Assembly: GCA_024644805.1 (NCBI GenBank)
Contig: JAHEHC010000006.1
Span: 1 to 36,634 of the forward strand
Direction: 5' to 3'
Source of the DNA: Flavobacterium sp.
GTDB lineage: Bacteria; Bacteroidota; Bacteroidia; Flavobacteriales; Flavobacteriaceae
Length of the DNA: 36,634 bases
Shown: positions 1 to 8,845 of the stretch, piece by piece
How positions within the stretch are numbered: the stretch's first letter is position 1
Layout: every line of letters starts with the position of its first letter
Position numbers and translations under genes: made by a program
Notes under the pieces: model-generated
The model's input: only the letters and a program-made list of their open reading frames with translations
What the model was told of the DNA's origin: nothing
Database searches by the model: none

Positions 1-487
1 TGAGGTCTGGTCGAGCATTATCGCCTACTTGAGACAAACTCTCAATAACATGATTTTTGCCAACAAAACCTGTTTTATACCCCAGATCTTTAAAATAGGA
101 ACCCATGGTCTTTTCATTTCCTGGAACGATAAAACTGTTCCATTGTACCACAGTCTGACCATCATTCCGTTTCATGTTGTTTAAAAATCCTTTGTTCGTC
201 GCTCGACTGGCAAAGTTCCCGGTCAGGCAATTATATCTGCTTGGTGTACAAACCGGTGAGACCACCATCATATTTTCCAACCAAACCCCTTCTTTGGCTA
301 AACGGTCAATGGAAGGAGTTAAATTAGCAGGTTTTCCATCTTCTGTTAGTCCTTCAGGGATGTTATTGAACATATTCGGATACATATCATCGGTGATAAT
401 AAAAATGATATTGGGCTGTTCTTTTTTACAACCTATCAAAAGAATAATGGAAAAGAAAAGAATTAATTTTATAAATGACCGATTCAT
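1..487 (-). CDS. Sulfatase family lipoprotein, N-terminal part (runs off left edge)
   Basis: Own translation of the minus strand from ATG at 487: MNRSFIKLILFFSIILLIGCKKEQPNIIFIITDDMYPNMF...VVSPVCTPSRYNCLTGNFASR... Lipobox-like LLIGC, sulfatase N-terminal PNIIFIITDD and C-x-P-S-R formylglycine motif. Open at window edge, so absent from the ORF track. Confidence 0.9.
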   Translation of the reverse strand, partial: MNRSFIKLILFFSIILLIGCKKEQPNIIFIITDDMYPNMFNNIPEGLTEDGKPANLTPSIDRLAKEGVWLENMMVVSPVCTPSRYNCLTGNFASRATNKGFLNNMKRNDGQTVVQWNSFIVPGNEKTMGSYFKDLGYKTGFVGKNHVIESLSQVGDNARPDL

Positions 488-529
488 ATTTTGCCTAAAA
501 ATATTCTACTAATTAGATGTTGTTAGGAT

Positions 530-1594
530 TTATAACCACTTCTTTCTCCTAAAAAAGATGATCATTATGATGATAACCAAGATCATAATACCCCAAATTC
601 CGAAATATCCATATTTCCAATGAAGCTCCGGCATATTTTCAAAATTCATCCCATAGATACCGGCTATGAAAGTAAGAGGGATGAAGATAGAGGCCATGAT
701 GGTCAGTGTTTGCATGACCTGGTTCATTTTATTGCTAATCCCTGAAAGGTACAGATCCATGATACTGGAAAGCATATCTCTTTGGGTTTCGAACGATTCA
801 TTCACTTGGATGATGTGCTCATAGACATCTCTTAGATACCGTAGCGTTTTCTCTTTAATCAAATTCGTTCTGTCCTTTTGAAGTTCAGAAACAGCCTCTC
901 GTAATGGGACTATGGTCTTTCTTAATTGGATCAGTTGTCGTTTCAGTTTCTGAATTTGATGCATGGACATCTGATCGGGTGTTTTCAACACCTTTTCTTC
1001 AAGTTGTTCTATGGTCTCACTAAAATGTTCGGTCACAAAGAAATAGTTGTCTACAATGGTGTCGATCAGACGATATAGCAGGTAGTCTGGTCCCTGTTGT
1101 CGCATGATCCCCTTATTTTCCTTTATCCGAACCCGAATAACATCAAAGATATCCCCTTCTTGCTCCTGAAATGAAATGACCCAAGTATCCCCAAGGATAA
1201 AACTTACTTGTTCAGATATGATTGAATGACCGGACTTACTGATCCCTAACATTTTAAGGGTGACAAACACGTATTTGTCAAATTCCTCCATTTTTGGTCT
1301 ATGATTGGTATTCAGGATGTCTTCCATTAACAGCGGGTGCAGTTCAAAATAATTACCGATCTCTTCAATGATCTTGGTGTTGTGAAGACCATCTACATTG
1401 ATCCAACTGGTTGTGGGACTTGTTTTAAGTGGAAAACAATCTTGTGGCGTATCACAGAGGATCTCATTATAGTCGGTTGCTGTATAATCAATCGCCGTAA
1501 TCTTAATATGATCCGATTTTTTTGCTCCAATATGTAACAATGTTCCCGGAGCGAGTCCAGCTTTTTTGGATAGTTTATTTGATGTTTTAGCCAT
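530..1594 (-). CDS. corA: Magnesium/cobalt transporter CorA
   Basis: 354 aa; C-terminal two-TM region with the GMN signature (IYGMNFENMPEL) and a basic tail. Confidence 0.93.
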   Translation of the reverse strand: MAKTSNKLSKKAGLAPGTLLHIGAKKSDHIKITAIDYTATDYNEILCDTPQDCFPLKTSPTTSWINVDGLHNTKIIEEIGNYFELHPLLMEDILNTNHRPKMEEFDKYVFVTLKMLGISKSGHSIISEQVSFILGDTWVISFQEQEGDIFDVIRVRIKENKGIMRQQGPDYLLYRLIDTIVDNYFFVTEHFSETIEQLEEKVLKTPDQMSMHQIQKLKRQLIQLRKTIVPLREAVSELQKDRTNLIKEKTLRYLRDVYEHIIQVNESFETQRDMLSSIMDLYLSGISNKMNQVMQTLTIMASIFIPLTFIAGIYGMNFENMPELHWKYGYFGIWGIMILVIIIMIIFFRRKKWL

Positions 1595-2486
1595 TTAATT
1601 TGGTATTAGGTGAGAGATCCTTCTTATAGACTACCGTTCTGTATGGGAATGGGATCTCGACCCCTTCGATATCAAATCGTTTCTTAACACTTTTATTAAT
1701 GTCGGTATGCATCCTTCTCGCTCGAAAGGGATCATTGGTCCATACCTCAGCCCTTAAATTGACACTGGAGTCACCAAAGCTTAACACTCGAACATTGACC
1801 TGTGGGGCCTTATTTTTTTTATCTTCATCGGTACGGACATCGATACATCTAGGATGTTTACTCGCCACTTCCTGTATGATCTTTGTTGCCAGTTCTACAT
1901 CACTATCATAACTGATTCCAAATTCGATCATTCTACACACATTCTCATCATCAATGGAGTCATTGATAATGACGTCTGAACTGATCACTGCGTTGGGAAT
2001 TATGATCCTTTTATTCTCAAAGTTAATGATTACGGTATGACGGAGGGTTATATCCTCAACGATTCCGTAATCCAATGATCCAACTTTAATCAGATCACCC
2101 ACTCTGAAGGGTCTGAACATGACTATGAATATACCTCCAACAATATTGGAGAAGGCTTCTTGTGCTGCTAAACCGATGAACACTACCATAATACCGGCAC
2201 CAGCGAAAATGGTGATTGCCAGTGCTTTTAACTTAGGGATCAATAGAACAATCGAACCCAATGCTACCAATAAAATAATTAAGGAAGCTGCATTCTTGAA
2301 GAATTTATACCGGGTTGGGTCAACATTTAGATTGTTAGATCCTGAAATGAATGTTTTATCAATGATCCATCTAACGATCTTGGTAATGATTATACTACCA
2401 ATGAGTATGGCAGCTATAATAATGACCGTTTTCCAATCAATATTCAGATCGCTTAAAAATTCCTTCACACTTTTCAGAAAATTCAT
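1587..2486 (-). CDS. Mechanosensitive ion channel (MscS family)
   Basis: 299 aa; hydrophobic N-terminal segments then AGAGIMVVFIGLAAQEAFSNIVGGIFIVMFRPFRVGDLIKVG, typical of the MscS pore/beta domain. Overlaps the corA start by 8 bp. Confidence 0.92.
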   Translation of the reverse strand: MNFLKSVKEFLSDLNIDWKTVIIIAAILIGSIIITKIVRWIIDKTFISGSNNLNVDPTRYKFFKNAASLIILLVALGSIVLLIPKLKALAITIFAGAGIMVVFIGLAAQEAFSNIVGGIFIVMFRPFRVGDLIKVGSLDYGIVEDITLRHTVIINFENKRIIIPNAVISSDVIINDSIDDENVCRMIEFGISYDSDVELATKIIQEVASKHPRCIDVRTDEDKKNKAPQVNVRVLSFGDSSVNLRAEVWTNDPFRARRMHTDINKSVKKRFDIEGVEIPFPYRTVVYKKDLSPNTKLNG

Positions 2487-2582
2487 ATCTAATTTTAAGG
2501 GTTAAATGCAATAAATCAATTCAGTGTACAATCCTACAAATTAAATTGCATTTTCTAATTTACATAAATTATATTATATAAA

Positions 2583-2603
2583 ATAATGTCGGACAGACAT
2601 TAT
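2583..2603 (-). terminator. Inverted repeat ATAATGTC-GGACA-GACATTAT just 3' of the SET gene
   Basis: Perfect 8-bp arms with 5-nt loop; on the minus strand followed by an AT-rich tract. No strong T-run, so terminator function is tentative. Confidence 0.45.
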
Positions 2604-2606
2604 GAA

Positions 2607-3197
2607 TTAGTTCTCATCTTTGTAGTAAAGACTTAAAATTGACCTCATACTTTTCTTTCCGATTTCTATGTCATGGATCGTCGATCTCACCTTTTGAGAC
2701 AGAAAAATTATCATTGGTTGATTTACTTTTGAGATCAATTTAAAAGCGTTACCTAAGTTATTGTCCCAAATTTTATGATATCTCAGCAAATCGTCAGGAT
2801 ACACCACATTTCTAATGGTTCCTTCTTCCACTCCCTTAAAGGGGGTCTCAATGTTCAAGTAGCCATAGTCATCGGTTAGTTGTTCTCCAGGCTCTATATC
2901 TCGAATTGCAATTTCAAAATTATACGCAGAGCTAAGGCAATTTGAATTAAAACTGTGATTTACATAACGGCCATGATCCCAACACAATATATAATTGCCT
3001 TTGTTATTTCTGAACGCATAGGTTTCAACAAGTTGCTTAATATGAGAATCATAGTTGGAGAATTTATCCTTTGATATTTCTTGATCCAACGGATCCAATA
3101 CCCATGTAATTGTTCCTTTAGGAATAAATTCAGTAGCTACAACACCATACCCCATTTCTGAACTTATTAATTGAAGTTTGGTGTTAGGATGGATCAT
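2607..3197 (-). CDS. SET domain-containing protein (putative protein lysine methyltransferase)
   Basis: 196 aa; N-terminal GYGVVATEFIPKGTITWVLD, core NHSFNSNC and EQLTDDYGYL motifs of SET domains. Confidence 0.8.
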   Translation of the reverse strand: MIHPNTKLQLISSEMGYGVVATEFIPKGTITWVLDPLDQEISKDKFSNYDSHIKQLVETYAFRNNKGNYILCWDHGRYVNHSFNSNCLSSAYNFEIAIRDIEPGEQLTDDYGYLNIETPFKGVEEGTIRNVVYPDDLLRYHKIWDNNLGNAFKLISKVNQPMIIFLSQKVRSTIHDIEIGKKSMRSILSLYYKDEN

Positions 3198-3242
3198 AGA
3201 CCATAGAGGTTGTTATATTTTAACGTGATGGATGATAGAATA

Positions 3243-3659
3243 CTATGTGGAGAATATTTCATCTTTCGATTTAAAATTTTTGAATTCGACCAAATACCCG
3301 TTTGGATCTTTAACAAAGAATGATCGATGTTCTCCGTTCTTGTCCTTGAAAACCGTAAATTCTTTAACAATATTTAATTTAGTTTGACTTAGAATGCTAT
3401 AAATGTCATTCCATGATTTTTCCTCCAGGATAATGCCATAATGGAATGATGGAAGAACTTGTTTGCCCAAGCGATAGTTCTTAAAATCAAAATCGAATTT
3501 TCCGGAAGCGGTAAATGTGATCTGATTATTATAAAGATCTATATCGATCCATTGATCACTATTTCTTCCCAACTTTGCTCCCAAAGTATTTAAATAGAAT
3601 TTCTTCGTTTCCTCGATGTCTTTACAAGGTAGTGCCAGGTGAAAGGGTTGTTGTTTCAT
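3243..3659 (-). CDS. VOC family (glyoxalase/bleomycin resistance-like) protein
   Basis: 138 aa; FHLALPCKDIEETKKFYLNTLGAKLGR at N-terminus and FFVKDPNGYLVEFKNFK at C-terminus. Confidence 0.87.
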   Translation of the reverse strand: MKQQPFHLALPCKDIEETKKFYLNTLGAKLGRNSDQWIDIDLYNNQITFTASGKFDFDFKNYRLGKQVLPSFHYGIILEEKSWNDIYSILSQTKLNIVKEFTVFKDKNGEHRSFFVKDPNGYLVEFKNFKSKDEIFST

Positions 3660-3670
3660 GATTTTTTTAA

Positions 3671-4651
3671 TTATCTATTCAATATATGTGCAAAAATTAA
3701 AGGTGCTACAATCGTAGCATCTGATTCAATGATGAATTTTGGCGTATCAATATCCAATTTTCCCCATGTTATCTTTTCATTGGGTACGGCTCCAGAATAA
3801 GAACCATAACTTGTTGTCGAATCGGATATTTGACAAAAATAACTCCAGAAAGGAGTATCTTCTTGCTGCAGATCCTGGTATAGCATTGGGACCACACAGA
3901 TTGGAAAATCACCTGCTATTCCACCGCCTATTTGAAAAAATCCAATACCAGTCTTCGAGTTTTTCGAATACCAGTCGGCCAAATAGGTCATATATTCAAT
4001 TCCAGATTTCATAGTACTAGCCTTCAGTTCGCCCTTGATCACATAGCTTGCGAATATATTTCCCATGGTACTATCTTCCCAGCCGGGAACAACCATGGGT
4101 AGATCCCTTTCGGCCGCAGCAATCATCCATGAGTCTTTGCTATCGATCTCATAATATTCTTCAAGAACTCCGGAAAGTAGCATTTTGTACATGAATTCAT
4201 GTGGAAAATAGCGTTCTCCTTTGTGTTCAGCATCCTTCCATATTTTAAAAACATGCTTTTCCAGTCTTCTGAATGCTTCCTCTTCTGGAATGCAGGTGTC
4301 AGTAACCCGATTCAGTCCCTGATCCAGCAATTGCCTTTCATATTCAGGAGTTATGTCGCGGTAATTTGGGATTCTCTTATAATGACTGTGGGCTACCAGA
4401 TTCATTATATCTTCCTCGAGATTGGCCCCTGTACAAGAAATGATATCGACGTGTTCTTCCCTGATCATATCGGAGAAGATCTTACCCAATTCTGCGGTAC
4501 TCATGGCACCAGCCAATGAAACCAACATTTTCCCATTGCTGTCCAATACCGTTCTGTACCCTTTTGCTGCATCGACTAATGTTGCCGCATTGAAATGAAG
4601 GAAATAGTTCTCGACAAATTGCGAAACCGGGCCTTTAGTAATTGAATTCAT
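3671..4651 (-). CDS. Deoxyhypusine synthase-like protein (probable polyamine aminobutyl/aminopropyl-transfer-type enzyme)
   Basis: The track ORF starts at 4735 but the likely start is ATG at 4651 (MNSITKGPVSQFVENYF...). SLAGAMSTAELGKI, ISCTGANLEEDI, IGGGIAGDFPI, and ITWGKLDIDTPKFIIESDATIVAPLI, which matches the WGK catalytic-lysine segment of human DHS. Confidence 0.88.
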   Translation of the reverse strand: MNSITKGPVSQFVENYFLHFNAATLVDAAKGYRTVLDSNGKMLVSLAGAMSTAELGKIFSDMIREEHVDIISCTGANLEEDIMNLVAHSHYKRIPNYRDITPEYERQLLDQGLNRVTDTCIPEEEAFRRLEKHVFKIWKDAEHKGERYFPHEFMYKMLLSGVLEEYYEIDSKDSWMIAAAERDLPMVVPGWEDSTMGNIFASYVIKGELKASTMKSGIEYMTYLADWYSKNSKTGIGFFQIGGGIAGDFPICVVPMLYQDLQQEDTPFWSYFCQISDSTTSYGSYSGAVPNEKITWGKLDIDTPKFIIESDATIVAPLIFAHILNR

Positions 4652-5585
4652 TTTCTTTGAATTTGAAATCATTTGTGTTCTCTTCAAAGCCGAAAATTTG
4701 TTCCTCTTCATTTTTGTCATCAAATGGTTCTTCATCGATGAATTTATAACTCAACATCTTGTAATACAATTTTGCGGCAAGGAAATCAGAGGATTTGTCA
4801 TTTTTATTTGGACAAAGTTCAACGATGTCAAATCCCACCACGTTTTTTTCCTTAAAGACCATTTTCAAAAAGTCCAAAGTCTCATACCAAAGCAAACCAC
4901 CGGGTTCTGGTGTACCTGTAGATGGCAGAATAGAGGGATCAAAGGCATCCAGATCGAATGTGATATATACATTGTCAGTAAGCAGGGCTACTGCATTTTC
5001 CATCCAATAATCATCATTCACCATATCATGGGCAAAGAATACATTGTCCAAGTTCATTTCCTCCATTTCTGAGACATCCATACTTCGTATTCCCACCTGA
5101 ACAAGGTTTGTGTTTTGATTGGCTTCATATAATGCACAGGCATGGTTGTATTTTGAACCTTGGTATTGAGGTCTAAGATCGGCATGGGCATCGATATGCA
5201 ATACACTTAGATCGTCGAAATTTTCATAAAAGGCACGAATAGCTCCAATTGAAATTGAATGCTCCCCTCCAACGAGTGTCACCAACTTATTTTGATTTAA
5301 ATTCTTTTTTGTTGTTTTATAAACAGAGGACACCATGGCTTCTGGACTATTCAGATCTATGAGTGCTTCATTCAAGTAAATTCCATGTTTATAGACCTCA
5401 CTCTGTGTTTCAATATCGAATAGCTCCATGTTGTTAGACGCCTCCAAAAAAGCGGAAGGCCCTTTGTCAGCACCTTTTTGCCAGGTGCTTGTTCCATCAT
5501 AAGAAATGGGTATCAAAACAATTTTTGCTTGTTCGTACTCTCCGTAGGATTTAGGAATTCCTGCGTATGTATCTTTTGTTTTCAT
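4635..5585 (-). CDS. speB: Agmatinase (ureohydrolase family)
   Basis: 316 aa; metal ligand motifs GGEHSISIG, HIDAHADLR, ITFDLDAFDPSILPSTGTPEPGGL. Confidence 0.93.
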   Translation of the reverse strand: MKTKDTYAGIPKSYGEYEQAKIVLIPISYDGTSTWQKGADKGPSAFLEASNNMELFDIETQSEVYKHGIYLNEALIDLNSPEAMVSSVYKTTKKNLNQNKLVTLVGGEHSISIGAIRAFYENFDDLSVLHIDAHADLRPQYQGSKYNHACALYEANQNTNLVQVGIRSMDVSEMEEMNLDNVFFAHDMVNDDYWMENAVALLTDNVYITFDLDAFDPSILPSTGTPEPGGLLWYETLDFLKMVFKEKNVVGFDIVELCPNKNDKSSDFLAAKLYYKMLSYKFIDEEPFDDKNEEEQIFGFEENTNDFKFKENEFNY

Positions 5586-5597
5586 TATAATAAATAA

Positions 5598-7052
5598 TTA
5601 ATAAATTGAAATACTCTTTTGCTCTTCTAATTGATCTTCTGATTCTTTTTTGTTTGCAAGGTTATAACCAAGGATCCTGAGCAGATCATCAGATTTCTGT
5701 TGTTCAGAAAAAACGGTATTGATCAGGTTTCCATTCTGGTCATGATCTATTAGGATATGCTGTGGTTGTGGAATAAGGCAATGTTGCAACCCTCCAAAAC
5801 CACCAATGGTTTCTTGATAGGCCCCTGTGTTGAAAAAACCAATATACAAGGGTTTTTCCTTTTTGAATTTTGGTAAATATATGGCATTCATATTCTGTTC
5901 AGAATTGTAATAATCATCACTATCACAGGTGAGTCCGCCCAAAAGAACTCGCTCGTACTCGTCGTTCCACCTATTTACCGACAGCATGATAAATCGTTTG
6001 TTGATTGCCCAGGTGTCTGGTAGCGTGGTGATAAAAGAGGAATTGATCATATTCCATTTCTCCCGATCGTTTTGTTGTTTTTGATGCAGGATCTCATAAA
6101 TAGCACCTCCACTTTCACCAACGGTAAAACTTCCAAATTCAGTGAAAATATTGGGTACAGGGACATTAGCCTCATCACAGGCCAATTTGATCTGATTGAT
6201 GATCTCATCTACCATATAAGCATAATCATAGTCGAAGGCCAATGAATTTTTGATAGGGAACCCTCCACCAATGTTCAAGCTATCCAAGCTGGGACATATT
6301 TTTTTAAGATTCACATATACTTTAAGGCATTTTAATAACTCATTCCAATAATATGAAGTATCCCTAATTCCTGTATTGATAAAAAAATGAAGCATCCTAA
6401 GTTCGGCTTTAGGGTGATCCTGTATGGCACTTTTATAAAAGGACACAATGTTCTTGTATCCTATTCCGAGTCTTGAAGTATAGAATTCAAACTTGGGTTC
6501 CTCTTCGGAAGCGATGCGAATACCAATTTCAAATTTACGGTCTATTTCATGATTTAGAAGATCCAACTCCTCGTAATTATCGATGATGGGAATGCAATTC
6601 TTATGACCACCATTGATTAGACGAGCAATGTTGTTAATATACAATTCTCTCTTAAACCCATTACAAATAATATAGGCATCATTATTAATTCTATTGTCAA
6701 GTTTGAGCTGCTCCACGATATCCATATCAAATGCAGAAGAAGTTTCAATATGAATATTGTTCTCTAAGGCTTTATGAATAACATGACTGAAATGTGAGCT
6801 CTTTGTACAATAGCAATAATGGTATTCACCATCGTAATTATGTTTTTCCATAGCTTTATAAAACCACTCTTTAGCCAGATTGATATTTTCAGAGATCTTC
6901 GGTAAAAAAGTAAATTTTAAGGGGGTTCCATATGAACTTACAAGCTCCATGAGGTCTACATTATGGAAAGACAACTCTCCGTTGCTTACCTTGAATTCTT
7001 GTTGCGGGAAATCGTAGGTCTGATCTATTAGATCAATGTATTTAGTTTTCAA
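5598..7052 (-). CDS. speA: Arginine decarboxylase (PLP-dependent, alanine-racemase fold)
   Basis: 484 aa; YHYCYCTKSSHFSHVIHKAL (PLP lysine region), LNIGGGFPIKNS, FTEFGSFTVGESG, FFNTGAYQETIGGFGG; immediately upstream of agmatinase. Confidence 0.87.
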   Translation of the reverse strand: MKTKYIDLIDQTYDFPQQEFKVSNGELSFHNVDLMELVSSYGTPLKFTFLPKISENINLAKEWFYKAMEKHNYDGEYHYCYCTKSSHFSHVIHKALENNIHIETSSAFDMDIVEQLKLDNRINNDAYIICNGFKRELYINNIARLINGGHKNCIPIIDNYEELDLLNHEIDRKFEIGIRIASEEEPKFEFYTSRLGIGYKNIVSFYKSAIQDHPKAELRMLHFFINTGIRDTSYYWNELLKCLKVYVNLKKICPSLDSLNIGGGFPIKNSLAFDYDYAYMVDEIINQIKLACDEANVPVPNIFTEFGSFTVGESGGAIYEILHQKQQNDREKWNMINSSFITTLPDTWAINKRFIMLSVNRWNDEYERVLLGGLTCDSDDYYNSEQNMNAIYLPKFKKEKPLYIGFFNTGAYQETIGGFGGLQHCLIPQPQHILIDHDQNGNLINTVFSEQQKSDDLLRILGYNLANKKESEDQLEEQKSISIY

Positions 7053-7516
7053 TTTTCGTGTTTTAAGCTTAATAAATTATGTGAAATCTTTGTCTGGATT
7101 ATCTGTTGGTAAAAATCACAAAAAGATCAAACACGATATTGAAATATAGTGGTAGGGATAAAAAAATATCTAAAAAAAGATGCGTATGAGTTGTCGGAAG
7201 TTAGCCCTAAAATTTGGTTCCCCTTCCAAAGGGTAGCTTTTGATTTTGACTTCCTAATTTTCAAAAGCCCAAACTTGAAAACAAGTATCATTATGTTCAG
7301 CTAAACATCAAATTCTTGATGAAAATATAGTGCAAATTAACATAAAAAAACAATTGAAATTGTATTTTCAGGCAATTATTTTTCAGCGATAAAAAAGGCT
7401 ATAATAATAAGTGTAATAAATTAATATTCAATATAATAAAAACTAAAAACACAATTATTTTTAGTGCGATTTAAATGATGGGAAGGGTTGAATATAACAA
7501 TAGACTGAAAAATCGA

Positions 7517-8845
7517 TCAAAAAGCGATGTCCAGTAGCTGACCACTTATTCGCAACAATTCCAATTCGATCAGTTTTGCATCGTATTTTGCATTGTTCAA
7601 AGATGTTCGTGTTCTCAGTAAATTAATCTGTGCCTGCCTGAATTCAATTGAAGTTACTTGTCCGAGTTTATATCGTTCCTGAGTTCTGTCAAAATTATTC
7701 TGATTGGTAATTACATTTTGCTCCTGGACACTAAGAATGAACAATTTGTTTTGATATTCTTCATAGGCATTCAGTAATGTGTTTTCAAGAGTTTCCATTT
7801 CCTGCTGCTGCAGGATCTCTTGGTTCTCAAGAGCGATCTTTGAGTTAGCCACTCTGGTCTTTGTGTTTCCACCATCAAACACATTCCAGGATAGATTTAT
7901 ACCTGCGCTCAAACCATTATTAATGAATTGGGCCAGAAATGAAGTGGATGGATTTTCACTTTTATTCCAACCATAAGATCCGGTTAATCCTATTGTTGGA
8001 AGATAATCACCCCGATTTGCCCTGATATTGTATTCACTGATGAGAATATCTTTTTCGATCTGATTGAGGACCACATTTTCATTTTTCGCCATAGCCAACA
8101 ATTCATCATAAGTTAGCAGTGTAATGAAATCAACCTCTGTTTCTACCTCAAAATTGATGTCTTGCTGACCCCCTAAGACGATATTCAGGTCTCGTTTGGT
8201 ATTAATTAACAACTGTTTGGCGTTTAACAATAGGATGCTATCATTGTTCACATCCACTTCAGCGTTCAACATTTCTAATTTGGTAGCTTGACCATATTCG
8301 TATTGGTAGCGTGCTCTTTGTAGTCGCTGTTTTGATATCTCAAGGGTCTCTTTTAGATTTTGGGTATTTTCCGACAGTCGGGCAATTTGAAAATAGATAT
8401 TGAATAATTGCAAATAAGTGTTCTCGATGGTCTCTCTCGCCTGTAATTCTGAGAGATTAAATGTTTCTTTGAGTTGTTTATAATTGTACTTTCTACCCAA
8501 ACCATCAAATAGGGTGTAATTAAGATTCACTGAAGCATTATAGGATTTGGTCTCTGCTCCCTTAACTTTTATAATATTTCCACTCTGATCTTCAATTTCC
8601 TGATCGTTCAAATTGTAATTTGCACCCGCATTTGTAGTGATACTTGGGAGCATTCTTGAGTTATAGATGCTGGAATTGTTCTTAGCAATCTCCACATAAT
8701 TATTAGCCAATTTAATTCCATAGTTATTCTCTAAAGCTATTTCAATGGCCTCTTTCTTGGTTAAAACCTGTTGAGTTATTCCCGGTTGTGCCCAAAAACA
8801 GATCACTAAGGCAGCAACTATTCTAATGTAGTTCATCGTTCTCAT
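7517..8845 (-). CDS. TolC family outer membrane efflux protein
   Basis: 442 aa with signal peptide; two repeats typical of OEP (LTKKEAIEIALENNYGIKLANN..., LNAEVDVN..., YKLGQVTSIEFRQAQINLLRTR). Alternative start ATG at 8836. Confidence 0.92.
   Translation of the reverse strand: MRTMNYIRIVAALVICFWAQPGITQQVLTKKEAIEIALENNYGIKLANNYVEIAKNNSSIYNSRMLPSITTNAGANYNLNDQEIEDQSGNIIKVKGAETKSYNASVNLNYTLFDGLGRKYNYKQLKETFNLSELQARETIENTYLQLFNIYFQIARLSENTQNLKETLEISKQRLQRARYQYEYGQATKLEMLNAEVDVNNDSILLLNAKQLLINTKRDLNIVLGGQQDINFEVETEVDFITLLTYDELLAMAKNENVVLNQIEKDILISEYNIRANRGDYLPTIGLTGSYGWNKSENPSTSFLAQFINNGLSAGINLSWNVFDGGNTKTRVANSKIALENQEILQQQEMETLENTLLNAYEEYQNKLFILSVQEQNVITNQNNFDRTQERYKLGQVTSIEFRQAQINLLRTRTSLNNAKYDAKLIELELLRISGQLLDIAF

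Noticed and set aside
174-512. Plus-strand 112-aa ORF in the track
   Set aside because: Antisense to the sulfatase gene, whose reading frame carries a lipoprotein signal and the CTPSR motif; the plus-strand product has no recognisable features.
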